NCBI GenBank assembly: GCA_947455285.1
Contig: CANGOK010000013.1
Span: forward strand, 1-23,422
Reading direction: 5' to 3'
From: Beijerinckiaceae bacterium
Lineage (GTDB): Bacteria > Pseudomonadota > Alphaproteobacteria > Rhizobiales > Beijerinckiaceae
Length of the DNA: 23,422 nt
Made by a program: the position numbers and the translations under genes
In this document: piece after piece, positions 1 to 8,126 of the stretch
How the letters are laid out: each line of letters begins with the position of its first letter
How positions within the stretch are numbered: the stretch's first letter is position 1
Notes under the pieces: generated by a model
Database searches by the model: none
Told to the model about the DNA's origin: nothing
The model's input: the letters and a program-made list of their open reading frames with translations, nothing else

Positions 1-90
1 GGCTTCGCCGAGCGCGAGAGCGCCGAATTCGGCCGCCTCGCGGGCCGCATTTCATCTATGCTGTTCGACGACCACGAAGTTGCGCATTGA
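1..90 (+). CDS. 3' end of a probable ABC transporter ATP-binding protein (partial)
   Basis: Frame 1 is open from the left edge to a TGA at 88-90 and gives the last 29 residues, ending in LFDDHEVAH. The permease start lies only 10 bp downstream, and a binding-protein gene follows, so the missing member of a standard NitT/TauT-type ABC operon would be the ATPase. No nucleotide-binding motif is inside the window, so the function is inferred from context only. The tail could also belong to another protein of the operon. Confidence 0.5.
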   Translation, partial: GFAERESAEFGRLAGRISSMLFDDHEVAH

Positions 91-100
91 GGACCGGACG

Positions 101-985
101 ATGAACGCCATGACGCGCAGCGCGCCCCCCGCCCGCCCAGAAACCGAATTCACCGTGACCGCGCCCGTGGGCCTCGGCGATGTCGCCAAGCCCCTTCCCT
201 TCATCGAGAAGATCTTCGAAATCACCGCAGTGCGGCGCGGCCTGATCCTCGTCGGCCTCGCCTTCGTCTGGGAGGTCTATGGCCGCTGGCTCGACAGTCC
301 GCTCACCTTCCCGACTTTTCTCGACACGATGACCGCGCTGAAGGACGGGATCGCCTCCGGCGTCATCCCCCAGCGCATGTCCGTGACCCTGCAGACGCTC
401 GTCATGGGCTACGCCATCGGTCTCGTCATCGCAGCCCTGCTGACGACGGTGGCCGTGACAAGCCGCGTCGGCACCGATCTGCTCTCCACCTTCACGGCCA
501 TGTTCAATCCCCTGCCCGCCATCGCCCTGCTGCCGCTGGCGCTGCTGTGGTTCGGACTGGGGCGACCTTCACTTGTCTTCGTCATCGTGCATTCGGTGCT
601 CTGGGCGGTGGCGCTCAACATGCACTCGGGATTTCTCTCGGTGTCGGAGACGCAGCGCATGGCGGGACGAACCTTCGGCCTCAAGGGCCTGCGCTTCGTG
701 CTGGGCATCCTCATCCCCGCCGCCTTTCCCGCCATTCTCGCAGGCCTCAAGATCGGCTGGGCCTTCGCCTGGCGCACCCTGATCGCCGCCGAACTCGTCT
801 TCGGCGTGTCGTCGGGCCAAGGCGGGCTTGGCTGGTACATATTCGAGAACCGCAACACGCTCGACACCGCCGCCGTCTTCGCCGGACTTCTTTCAGTGAT
901 GGCGGTCGGCCTGCTCGTCGAAGCCGTCATCTTCCGCATCATCGAGGCCCGCACCGTGCGCCGCTGGGGCATGCAGCGGGGTTGA
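101..985 (+). CDS. ABC transporter permease, NitT/TauT (SsuC-like) family
   Basis: This is a 294-residue inner-membrane permease. A polar N-terminus of about 45 residues is followed by about six hydrophobic segments. The cytoplasmic coupling loop typical of binding-protein-dependent permeases is visible in the second half (AGRTFGLKGL, then IPAAFPAILAGLK), matching the EAA-G-I-P pattern. Length fits the family (250-300). I chose the ATG at 101 over an in-frame TTG at 80 because GAGG lies about 8 bases before it and the TTG lies inside the previous gene. The next gene is the matching solute-binding protein, so the two work as one importer. The substrate is not predictable; sulfonates, nitrate, taurine, pyrimidine precursors and aromatic acids are all known in the family. 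Confidence 0.9.
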   Translation: MNAMTRSAPPARPETEFTVTAPVGLGDVAKPLPFIEKIFEITAVRRGLILVGLAFVWEVYGRWLDSPLTFPTFLDTMTALKDGIASGVIPQRMSVTLQTLVMGYAIGLVIAALLTTVAVTSRVGTDLLSTFTAMFNPLPAIALLPLALLWFGLGRPSLVFVIVHSVLWAVALNMHSGFLSVSETQRMAGRTFGLKGLRFVLGILIPAAFPAILAGLKIGWAFAWRTLIAAELVFGVSSGQGGLGWYIFENRNTLDTAAVFAGLLSVMAVGLLVEAVIFRIIEARTVRRWGMQRG

Positions 986-1022
986 AATCAACAGAGCCCA
1001 AAGGGCCTATCTGGAGGACAGC

Positions 1023-2018
1023 ATGATCAAGTCGACCATTCTGCAAGCAGCCCTCGCGGCGGGCATCGCCCTAGCGGCGCCCATGGCCAGCGCCAAGGCC
1101 GATCCGCTCAAGGTCGTGGCCTTCGCCGGCTCCTCCAACTGGGCCTTCTGGGTGGCGCAGGAGAAGGGCTATTTCGCCAAGCACGGCGTCGAGCCGACGC
1201 TGACAATCACGCCCGGCTCCATCGCCATGGCGAAGGATCTCTACGCCGGCAATTTCGACCTCGCCCTGACGGCGGCCGACAATATGGTCGCCTATAATGA
1301 GGGGCAGGGCGAAACCGACCTCGGCGGCAAGCCTGATTTCGTCATTCTCTTCGGCGTCGACCCCGGCATGCTCCAGATCATGGCCGCGCCCGGGATCAAG
1401 AGCCTCAGCGAACTCAAGGGCAAGACCATCTCAGTCGACGCCATGACTTCGGGCTTCGCCTTCGTGCTGAACGATGCGCTGGCGAAGCAGGGCATCGGCG
1501 TCGCGGATGTGAAATGGGACAAGGTGGGCGGCGGCGCGCAACGCTTGCAGGCCCTGCTCGAGGGCAAGCAGGACGCGACACTGCTCAATTCACCGCTTGA
1601 TCTCGCCGCTGAAGCGAAGGGCTTCGTAAATCTGCAGGACGCTTCGCAGGCTCTCGGCGCCTATCAGGGCATTTCCGGCTCAACGCGGCGCGCAACGGCG
1701 GCCGCCAAGCGTAAGGAGATCGTCGCCTTCATCCGCGCCTTCAAGGAGTCGATGGATTGGCTGACGGCGCCGGCCAACCGCGAAGAAGCCATCGGTCTGC
1801 TGACAAAGAACATGCGCGGCATGGATCGCCCGCAGGCGGAGCTCGCCTATGCGAAATTGCTTGATCCCAAGCTCGGCATGTTCAGGGATCTGCGCATTGA
1901 TCCCGAGGGAATGAAGACGGTGCTTCGCCTGCGCGGGACATGGGGCCAGCCGCGCAAGGATCTCACTGACGCTTCGCCCTATATCGACGAGAGCTTCCTC
2001 AAGGAAGCTTTGAAATAA
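1023..2018 (+). CDS. ABC transporter substrate-binding protein, NMT1/SsuA-like
   Basis: This 331-residue periplasmic binding protein has a clear Sec signal peptide (MIKST, hydrophobic core, ASA-KA cleavage region near residue 26). The fold signature of the NMT1/SsuA group follows: WAFWVAQEKGYFAKHGVEPT near residues 39-58, then GNFDLAL and LSELKGKTISVD, the usual first-lobe landmarks. GGAGG lies about 7 bases before the ATG. It is separated from the permease by 37 bp and followed by an intrinsic terminator, so it is the last gene of the ABC operon. Binding-protein and permease types agree. The ligand is unknown; neighbouring aromatic-acid enzymes make a small organic anion plausible, but this is inference. 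Confidence 0.9.
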   Translation: MIKSTILQAALAAGIALAAPMASAKADPLKVVAFAGSSNWAFWVAQEKGYFAKHGVEPTLTITPGSIAMAKDLYAGNFDLALTAADNMVAYNEGQGETDLGGKPDFVILFGVDPGMLQIMAAPGIKSLSELKGKTISVDAMTSGFAFVLNDALAKQGIGVADVKWDKVGGGAQRLQALLEGKQDATLLNSPLDLAAEAKGFVNLQDASQALGAYQGISGSTRRATAAAKRKEIVAFIRAFKESMDWLTAPANREEAIGLLTKNMRGMDRPQAELAYAKLLDPKLGMFRDLRIDPEGMKTVLRLRGTWGQPRKDLTDASPYIDESFLKEALK

Positions 2019-2032
2019 GTCGTCACAACAAG

Positions 2033-2066
2033 ACGCCCCGGAGCCAGACGGCGCCGGGGCGTTTTT
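2033..2066 (+). terminator. Intrinsic terminator after the ABC operon
   Basis: A perfect 9-bp GC-rich stem (ACGCCCCGG at 2033-2041 with CCGGGGCGT at 2054-2062) encloses a 12-base loop and runs into five T residues (2062-2066). It starts 15 bases after the binding-protein stop. It also lies between two convergent genes, but on the minus strand the hairpin is not followed by a T-run, so it should mainly stop plus-strand transcription. Confidence 0.88.
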
Positions 2067-2069
2067 GAT

Positions 2070-3680
2070 TCAGATGCCCTTATTGGGATCGTGGTAGAGT
2101 TCGCCCACGATGGCGGTTTCGCCGGGCGTGCCTTCCGTCAGATGGTAGCGACCATCCCTGTCGCGACCCAGACGCCCCTTTGCGCGAAGCTCATCTAGCG
2201 CCACCGCTACCTCGCGGCCATCGGAACTGCCGACAGCCTCGACGAGATGGCTGTAGAAGCGCGGCCCGGCCTCAAGCGCCTGCTCCACAGTCTGAAAGCG
2301 CGCGACGCCGTTGAATTCCTTGGCGGCGCAACGCGTCTGAACGATAGACTGCGCGCGACCGAAGGGCATGGTGCAATCAAAGCCCGCCTTGGCGCCGGTG
2401 CGCTTGCCATTGAGCGAGGGATCCATCGGCCGGCCCATCATGCCGGTCACCATGACAATGTCCTGATCAGCCTGAAAACGCGTGCCAAAGGCCCAATCGC
2501 ACTGCCCATCGTCGGCAGGATCAATATCCTCATCGAAGACATAGACATGCTTGATCTGCGGCATGGCGGCGAAGATGCCTAGAATGGCGTTGCGCGCTTC
2601 ACCATGGCGATGCTGCTTGAGAGAAATTCGCAGGTGCCCTGAACCACCCGATAGCGAACGGGAGCTGACGGCGATGGGCTCCTGCACAATGGTCTTGAGA
2701 ATGCGCATGGCGTTGGCCTCGATGCGCAACTGCGTCATGCAAGCGGCGTCCGTCTGGTCGAGCACAAAGGCTGAGCCATGCTGCAAGGTCTGGTGCATGA
2801 CATCTCTACGCATGGTGATCGCGGTGCAGGTGAAGACCGGATCCATATGAATGGCGCCGTAATAGCCCATATATTCGCCATAGGGACCTTCGGGCTCGCA
2901 GTAACCGCGCTCGTCGAGATAGCCCTCGATGACGATTTCCGCATCCGCGGGCACCAGAATGTCGTTGGTGAGACTTTTGACGAAGGGCGCGGATTCGCCA
3001 CGCAGCCGCGAGATCATATGATGCTCATCGCCCTGCAAACGCGTCGTCGCGGCGAGGAAATCCAGCGGATGGGTGCCGATGGTGAAGCTGATCGGCAGGC
3101 GTTCACGACGCTGGGCGCAGCCTTCGTAAATACGCTTGAGATCGGAGGGCGAGGTGACATTCGTGCCGGCCTGATAACGATTGCGCAGTGCGAGACGACG
3201 GCTGCCGACATTGGTGCGGCCTGATACGGGATCGATGACGTAATCGATGCCTGAGCTGATGTAACAGCTGCCATCGAATTCATGCTGCGGAAAGAAGGGC
3301 AGTTTCGTCAGATCGACATCCTTGCCGGTGATCTGAACGGCGTGGACAGGCGCTTCATTCGAGGGAATTTCGACCGAGACCTTGGGCGTGGCGATGCGGG
3401 TCAGAAGCTTTTCGTGCACATCCCTAGGCGTGGCGTCGAGGGCGAGCATCAGCCGACCACGACTGGCGGCGACCTTGGCGGCGAGTTCGATCCGCTCGGG
3501 ACCCGCCTGTTTGAACAGAACCGCCTTGGGGGTTTTCTCGATGATGGAGCCAAGCGCGGTCAGGGGGACGGGTTCTTGGTGGATGACGACATCATCGCGC
3601 TCGATCAACTGATCGACGAAGCGCCGTAGGCGGTATTTTTCAAAATCAAACTCATGGCCCTGCATGCCCGTACCGCTCAT
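2070..3680 (-). CDS. UbiD family (prenylated-FMN) decarboxylase
   Basis: This 536-residue cytosolic enzyme belongs to the UbiD family, which uses prenylated FMN and a metal ion to decarboxylate (or carboxylate) aromatic and alpha,beta-unsaturated acids. Visible hallmarks are LALRNRYQAGTN near 163-174, the catalytic-glutamate region CEPEGPYGEYMGYYG near 261-275 (E264 and E269 as candidates), and VFDEDIDPADDGQCDWAFGT near 381-400, the conserved late motif. I chose the ATG at 3680 because GGAG lies 9 bases upstream; a GTG at 3695 is the alternative. It is the last gene of a three-gene minus-strand unit, 31 bp after a Bug-type receptor. No UbiX-like prenyltransferase is in the window, so the cofactor must come from elsewhere. 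The substrate is unknown; a benzoate- or phenol-type acid is a reasonable guess. Confidence 0.92.
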   Translation of the reverse strand: MSGTGMQGHEFDFEKYRLRRFVDQLIERDDVVIHQEPVPLTALGSIIEKTPKAVLFKQAGPERIELAAKVAASRGRLMLALDATPRDVHEKLLTRIATPKVSVEIPSNEAPVHAVQITGKDVDLTKLPFFPQHEFDGSCYISSGIDYVIDPVSGRTNVGSRRLALRNRYQAGTNVTSPSDLKRIYEGCAQRRERLPISFTIGTHPLDFLAATTRLQGDEHHMISRLRGESAPFVKSLTNDILVPADAEIVIEGYLDERGYCEPEGPYGEYMGYYGAIHMDPVFTCTAITMRRDVMHQTLQHGSAFVLDQTDAACMTQLRIEANAMRILKTIVQEPIAVSSRSLSGGSGHLRISLKQHRHGEARNAILGIFAAMPQIKHVYVFDEDIDPADDGQCDWAFGTRFQADQDIVMVTGMMGRPMDPSLNGKRTGAKAGFDCTMPFGRAQSIVQTRCAAKEFNGVARFQTVEQALEAGPRFYSHLVEAVGSSDGREVAVALDELRAKGRLGRDRDGRYHLTEGTPGETAIVGELYHDPNKGI

Positions 3681-3711
3681 ATGGCTCGTCTCCACCCGTT
3701 CAATTCAAACT

Positions 3712-4740
3712 TTACTGCGCCAGCGCTGCGCGCACCTTTTCCACGAGTTCGGGAGGCGTCGCAAGGCTCTCCTCGACGATCTCGGCCACCCGCGCGCCGG
3801 TCAGCGGATTTAGGTCGAGCTGCATCTTTTCGGCCTCATCCAGAAACTCTGGATCGTTCATGGAGGCGGCGAAAGCCTTGCGCAGCATGTCGACGCGCTC
3901 AGGAGGCGCGCCGGGCGGAGCCATGAAGGGACGACCAAGCGCGACTGGCGAAGAGACGAGCTTGAGCAGCATGCGCTGCTCATCCGTGCGCGCGAGCTCG
4001 GCCATGAGCGGCACATCGGGCAATGACTTCTCGCGACGATCGCCAACCTGCGCGAGCACGGCCACCTTCTTCGATGCGAACCAGTCCGGATGCTCCTGCA
4101 TCATGCCGACGACGCTGCCGCCACTGCGCGCGTTGACCTCACCACGCTCCATGGCGATGTCGAGCTCCGCAGTGCTTTTATAGCCCATGACCAGTTTGAA
4201 TTTCGTGCCCAGCACCATGTTCATGACGGTTGGATAAAGATAGGTGCCCGAGCCCGTTCCGGTGGCGCCCGTGACAAGTTCGTTGCGCATGACGTCATCG
4301 ATGCTTTTCACGCCTGAAGCATGCCAGGCGACGGTGACGAGATTGGCGATGCCGGTCGAGCCGATCCAGTTGAACTTGCGCGCGTCATAACGTACGCCCT
4401 TGCCGTCAATCAGCTGATGCAGCGGAATGGAATTGGCTACGACGGCGATGACCGCACCATCCTTGGCGGCTTGATTGAACATATAGTTTGTGGCCAACAC
4501 ATGCCCTGCGCCCGGCATGTTCTGCACGACGATGGAAGGCTGGCCTGGCAGATGCTTCGTCATATATTTTCCGACGAGACGGGCCACCATGTCATAGGGA
4601 CCTCCAGCGCCGGTGCTGGTGATGATCGTCAGCGACTTGCCCTTATAGAAATCAGGGCTGCTCTGCGCCATGGCCGCATTTGCGCTGCAAACAACCACCA
4701 CGGCTGCAGCCATCCGCCAGCTGGCCTTGACGATCTCCAT
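3712..4740 (-). CDS. Bug-type (TTT) substrate-binding protein, copy 1
   Basis: This 342-residue periplasmic receptor is related to TctC/Bug proteins of tripartite tricarboxylate transporters. The signal peptide ends near ANAAMAQ (residue 26). The mature part begins FYKGKSLTIITSTGAGGPYD and carries QNMPGAGH and AKDGAVI. These motifs are shared with three other receptors here and differ from classical Bug proteins, so it belongs to a distinct branch. MERGEVNAR and the late VALGRPF are further shared landmarks. GGGAG lies about 7 bases before the ATG. It sits 12 bp after the crotonase-type gene and 31 bp before the UbiD gene, so the three are probably co-transcribed and this protein may bind the UbiD substrate or a precursor. 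No TctA/TctB partner is nearby. Confidence 0.9.
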   Translation of the reverse strand: MEIVKASWRMAAAVVVVCSANAAMAQSSPDFYKGKSLTIITSTGAGGPYDMVARLVGKYMTKHLPGQPSIVVQNMPGAGHVLATNYMFNQAAKDGAVIAVVANSIPLHQLIDGKGVRYDARKFNWIGSTGIANLVTVAWHASGVKSIDDVMRNELVTGATGTGSGTYLYPTVMNMVLGTKFKLVMGYKSTAELDIAMERGEVNARSGGSVVGMMQEHPDWFASKKVAVLAQVGDRREKSLPDVPLMAELARTDEQRMLLKLVSSPVALGRPFMAPPGAPPERVDMLRKAFAASMNDPEFLDEAEKMQLDLNPLTGARVAEIVEESLATPPELVEKVRAALAQ

Positions 4741-4752
4741 AAACGTCTCCCC

Positions 4753-5481
4753 TCAGGTCCGCTTCATTTCTGATGATGAATTGATGGTCGCGTGCAGATT
4801 GCGCGCGAAGTCGACCGCGCCCTGCACGTCCATCTGCATCGCGGTCTTCAGATATTCCTTCACGCCCTCGGTCGCGGGCGCGGGCGCGTCGAGAATGGCC
4901 TGACAGACGCGGTCAAGCGCGGCCTCGGCGTCATCACGCGCGACGATATCGCCGATGATGCCGAAGGCCAGCGCGCGTTCGGGACCGATGATCTGCGACG
5001 TATAGACCATGTGCGAAATGGCTTTGCGCGGCAGCCGGTCGATGAGCGACGACATGACCATGGTCGGCATGATGCGATGGGCCATTTCGGGGATTTGAAA
5101 AAGCGAATCCTCGGTGGCGATGGTGATATCTGCCAGCGCCGCCAGCGCGCAGCCAAAGCCCAAGGCTCGGCCTTGCACGAAGCAAACAATCGGAATGGTC
5201 GTTTTGCGAAAGGCGCCGTAGCAATCGAAAATAACCTCGGTCGAACGACGACGCTGCAAGGCTTCGGGCGCTACGACACGCGCACGTCCCGCAGCGCGGC
5301 CAGTGCAGAAATCAGCGCCCGCGCCGCGCAGCACGATAAGCCTATGGCTTTCGCCAGCATCGAGCAGAATGCGCGTGAGTTCCGCCGCCATTTCATCGGT
5401 CGCGCCATTCCCGGCATCGGGACGATTCAATGTTATGCGCAGGATCGGGCCATCAGCCACGGTCAGGATGGCGTCGCTCAC
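4753..5481 (-). CDS. Enoyl-CoA hydratase/isomerase (crotonase-fold) family protein
   Basis: This 242-residue cytosolic protein has a crotonase fold, which acts on acyl-CoA thioesters through an oxyanion hole. The hole-forming segments are visible at GADFCTGRAAG (55-65) and GRALGFGCALAALADI (104-119). The second glutamate position is kept in FQIPEMAHRIMP (E132). The first hydratase glutamate, normally in the GGG-x-E-L segment, reads GFGCAL, with A112 in its place. A plain hydratase reaction is therefore doubtful, and an isomerase, decarboxylase, hydrolase or lyase role is more likely. Start is GTG at 5481 with GGGGAG about 7 bases upstream. It is the first gene of the minus-strand unit with a Bug receptor and UbiD, which suggests a CoA-linked step before or after decarboxylation. 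Confidence 0.85.
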   Translation of the reverse strand: MSDAILTVADGPILRITLNRPDAGNGATDEMAAELTRILLDAGESHRLIVLRGAGADFCTGRAAGRARVVAPEALQRRRSTEVIFDCYGAFRKTTIPIVCFVQGRALGFGCALAALADITIATEDSLFQIPEMAHRIMPTMVMSSLIDRLPRKAISHMVYTSQIIGPERALAFGIIGDIVARDDAEAALDRVCQAILDAPAPATEGVKEYLKTAMQMDVQGAVDFARNLHATINSSSEMKRT

Positions 5482-5570
5482 ATCTCACTCCCCTGGATCG
5501 CCTGCACGGCGTTGACGCATCAGCAGGGGCGCGCCCATGCAGTGTTCAAATACTCGCGTCATTGCCTCTC

Positions 5571-5599
5571 ATGCTATAGATGGCGCCACCGTCTTGCAA
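5571..5599 (-). promoter_or_regulatory. Candidate promoter for the crotonase-receptor-UbiD unit
   Basis: On the minus strand a TTGCAA box (5594-5599) is followed after 17 bases by TAGCAT (5571-5576), four of six matches to each sigma-70 box. The predicted start would leave a leader of about 80 bases before the GTG at 5481. Weak consensus; offered as a candidate only. Confidence 0.3.
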
Positions 5600-5610
5600 C
5601 CCGCGCTCGC

Positions 5611-5639
5611 TTGACCCTCCTGTCACGCGGCACTAAAAA
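5611..5639 (+). promoter_or_regulatory. Candidate promoter for the Mo-hydroxylase unit
   Basis: TTGACC (5611-5616), a 17-base spacer and TAAAAA (5634-5639) resemble a sigma-70 promoter in the 212-bp divergent gap. The leader to the ATG at 5694 would be about 48 bases. It lies close to the opposite-strand candidate at 5571-5599, so the two units could share control. Confidence 0.42.
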
Positions 5640-5693
5640 TCAGCTTGAAATAAACCAAAACGAACGCGGGACCGCGCAAGGGAAGAATAAGAG

Positions 5694-8063
5694 ATGACGC
5701 CTTTGTGGACGGACAAGGAACCCGTAAAAATCGGCGACGCCGTAACGCGCAAGGAGGATCTCCGCCTTGTCACGGGGCGAGGTCAGTTCAGCGATGATGT
5801 GAATGCGCCGGGACAATTGCACGCGGCGATTGTGCGCTCGCCTCACCCACATGCGATCATTAAATGCGTCGAAAGCGCGGCAGCTCGCGCCATGCCTGGC
5901 GTCATTAGCGTGTTGACCGGCGCAGATGCGTTGGCAGATGGGCTCAAGCCCATTCCACATGGCCCCATGCCTAGCGGTCCGCTTGATGTGCATTTGGCGC
6001 CGAAGAGCGGAACGATCTTCACCTCCGCCCATCACATTCTGCCCACAGATCGCGTGCGCTATGTCGGCGACCCCGTCGCCATTGTGATCGCCCAGACGCT
6101 CGCGCAGGCCAAGAGCGCCGCCGAAGCGCTGATGGTCGATTACGAAACCATGCCCTTCTGCATCCGCGCGTCGCAGGCGCGCGAGCCCGGCGCAACGCCG
6201 CTCCATCCTGAAGCCGGAACGAACATCGCGCTCGACGCGGAGGCGGGCGACCAGAGCGCAACAGACGCGCTCTTTGAGACCGCCGCGCATAAGGTCCGCC
6301 TAAAAACATGGATCCAGCGCGTGACGGGCGTTCCCATGGAGCCACGCGCTGCGCTGGCGACTTATTCGCCCGAGGACGAGCGCTACACATTGCGGGCCGG
6401 CAGCGGAAATGTGGTGCGGCAGAAGCGCGAGCTTGCGACTATTCTTGGCGTGCCTGAAGCCAAGGTGCGTGTCATCGCGAAAGATGTCGGGGGCAATTTC
6501 GGAACGCGCAACGCCTTCTATCCCGAATTCGCAGTCATCGCTTGGGCAGCGAAGCGCCTGGGCCGCCCAATCAAATGGACCTGCGACCGCAGCGAGGCTT
6601 TTCTCAGCGATTATGGCGGACGCGACCTTGAGGTGGAGGCGGAGCTTGCGCTGGACGCCCAAGGAAATTTCCTCGCCATGCGCAGCACGAACTGGAGCAA
6701 TGTCGGCGCGCAGTCCGTGAGTTATGGCCCACTGAACAAGGGCGTGGAGCTTGCGACCAGCGTCTATCGCATACCCAGCGCCCATGTGCAGGCGCAGGCG
6801 GTTTTCACAAATACGCCTTCGACCAATTCCTATCGCAGTTCGGGCCGCCCAGAGGCCATGTTCATCATCGAGCGGTTGATAGACGTCGCCGCTCAGGAAC
6901 ACGGCTTTGATCGAGTGGCGCTGCGCCGGCGCAATCTTATTCCGGAAGCCGCGCAGCCCTATACCAACGCCATGGGCCTGACCTATGACAGCGGCGCCTA
7001 TGAGCGCGTGATGGATATCGCTCTTGAAAAGGCCGATTGGGCTGGCTTTGAGGAGCGCCGCAAGCAAGCTGCGACCCGTGGGCTGCTGCGCGGCGTAGCG
7101 GTCGCTAATTATATCGAGATCGCCAGCGGGGTTCCGCGCGAAAGGGCGGAAGTCACCATCCTTCCTGAAGGCGCGATCGAAGTCGTCATTGGCACCCTGT
7201 CGAGCGGACAGGGGCATGAGACAAGCTTCGCCCAACTCATCACCGATGCCTTCGGCGTCAGCCTCGATGAAGTGCGCCTCGTCACCGGCGATACCGATCG
7301 CGTATCGGCGGGCGGCGGCTCACATGCAGGCCGCTCCATGCGCCTTGCGGGCGTCGTCATCGGCAAGGCATCTGACGCTGTCATCGATAAAGCCCGGCAG
7401 ATCGCCGCCCATGTGCTGGGCGCTGATGGCGCAGCCCTAAAGCTCGAAAATGGACACTTTTCCATCGAAGGCGCGAATGAATCCATTGGCATCTTCGAAC
7501 TTGCCGTATTGGCTGCGAAACCGGACGCCTTGCCCGAAGACCTGCGCGGCCCCATCACCGCTGCTTGCGATGAGGTCTCCAAGGCGGCAGGCTTCCCCTT
7601 TGGCGCCCATGTCTGCGAAGTGGAGATCGATCCCGAGACCGGACTGATGGAGATCGTGAACTATGTCGCGGTCGACGACGTAGGACGCGCGGTCAATCCG
7701 CTGATCCTTCACGGTCAGGCCCATGGCGCCATCACGCAGGGGCTTGGCCAGGCGCTCAGCGAAATCTGCTCTTATGACGCGCAATCCGGACAATTGCTCG
7801 CCGGTTCCTTCATGGACTACGCCATGCCGCGTGCGCATACCATGCCGCGTTATGAAACCATCATCAGCGAGATTCCCGCGACCACCAACCCGCTCGGCAT
7901 TCGCGCGGGCGGCGAAGGCGGCACGACGCCTGCGCTGGCGGTTCTGGTGAACGCCGCCGTCGACGCTCTGCGCGATTACGGCGTGACGCATCTGGAGATG
8001 CCGGTCACGTCCGAGCGCATATGGAGCGCCATGCGTGGGGCTTCGAGCGCCGCTAAAGACTAA
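5694..8063 (+). CDS. Xanthine dehydrogenase family molybdopterin-binding (large) subunit
   Basis: This 789-residue large subunit belongs to the xanthine dehydrogenase/CO dehydrogenase/nicotine-type hydroxylase family, which hydroxylates N-heterocycles, aldehydes and related compounds at a Mo-cytosine-dinucleotide centre. Domain landmarks appear in order: N-terminal a/b hammerhead (KIGDAVTRKEDLRLVTGRG, 12-30), VRYVGDPVAIVIA (121-133), KDVGGNFGTRNAFYPEFA (263-280), active-site-loop equivalent SYRSSGR (379-385), cofactor-binding LSSGQGHETSFAQ (502-514), and AGGEGGTTPALA with the candidate catalytic glutamate E741. The loop is neither the AYxCSFR of form I CO dehydrogenase nor the AYRGAGR of form II, so CO oxidation is unlikely. 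The small [2Fe-2S] and medium FAD subunits normally encoded beside it are absent from the window. It is followed by a Bug receptor and a CocE-type hydrolase on the same strand. Confidence 0.93.
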   Translation: MTPLWTDKEPVKIGDAVTRKEDLRLVTGRGQFSDDVNAPGQLHAAIVRSPHPHAIIKCVESAAARAMPGVISVLTGADALADGLKPIPHGPMPSGPLDVHLAPKSGTIFTSAHHILPTDRVRYVGDPVAIVIAQTLAQAKSAAEALMVDYETMPFCIRASQAREPGATPLHPEAGTNIALDAEAGDQSATDALFETAAHKVRLKTWIQRVTGVPMEPRAALATYSPEDERYTLRAGSGNVVRQKRELATILGVPEAKVRVIAKDVGGNFGTRNAFYPEFAVIAWAAKRLGRPIKWTCDRSEAFLSDYGGRDLEVEAELALDAQGNFLAMRSTNWSNVGAQSVSYGPLNKGVELATSVYRIPSAHVQAQAVFTNTPSTNSYRSSGRPEAMFIIERLIDVAAQEHGFDRVALRRRNLIPEAAQPYTNAMGLTYDSGAYERVMDIALEKADWAGFEERRKQAATRGLLRGVAVANYIEIASGVPRERAEVTILPEGAIEVVIGTLSSGQGHETSFAQLITDAFGVSLDEVRLVTGDTDRVSAGGGSHAGRSMRLAGVVIGKASDAVIDKARQIAAHVLGADGAALKLENGHFSIEGANESIGIFELAVLAAKPDALPEDLRGPITAACDEVSKAAGFPFGAHVCEVEIDPETGLMEIVNYVAVDDVGRAVNPLILHGQAHGAITQGLGQALSEICSYDAQSGQLLAGSFMDYAMPRAHTMPRYETIISEIPATTNPLGIRAGGEGGTTPALAVLVNAAVDALRDYGVTHLEMPVTSERIWSAMRGASSAAKD

Positions 8064-8126
8064 CCGGCCGCATTTGCGGGGCGGTGAGTTTTATCCTATC
8101 AATTTCTCAATCAGGGGGAGAAACTC

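Noticed and set aside
4792..5697. 301-codon open frame on the plus strand opposite the crotonase-type gene
   Set aside because: It is antisense to a gene with clear family motifs, has a low-complexity, Arg/Gly/His-rich product and no plausible ribosome site.
6300..7235. 311-codon open frame on the minus strand inside the Mo-hydroxylase gene
   Set aside because: It lies wholly opposite a well-supported gene, as expected by chance in GC-rich DNA, and shows no recognisable motif.
5694..8063. Reading the Mo-hydroxylase as a CO dehydrogenase large subunit (CoxL)
   Set aside because: The active-site loop is SYRSSGR, not AYxCSFR, and no CoxS or CoxM gene is adjacent.
8068..8079. Short CCGCA-TT-TGCGG inverted repeat after the Mo-hydroxylase gene as a terminator
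   Set aside because: The stem is only 5 bp with a 2-base turn and no T-run follows directly; the downstream receptor gene seems to be in the same unit.
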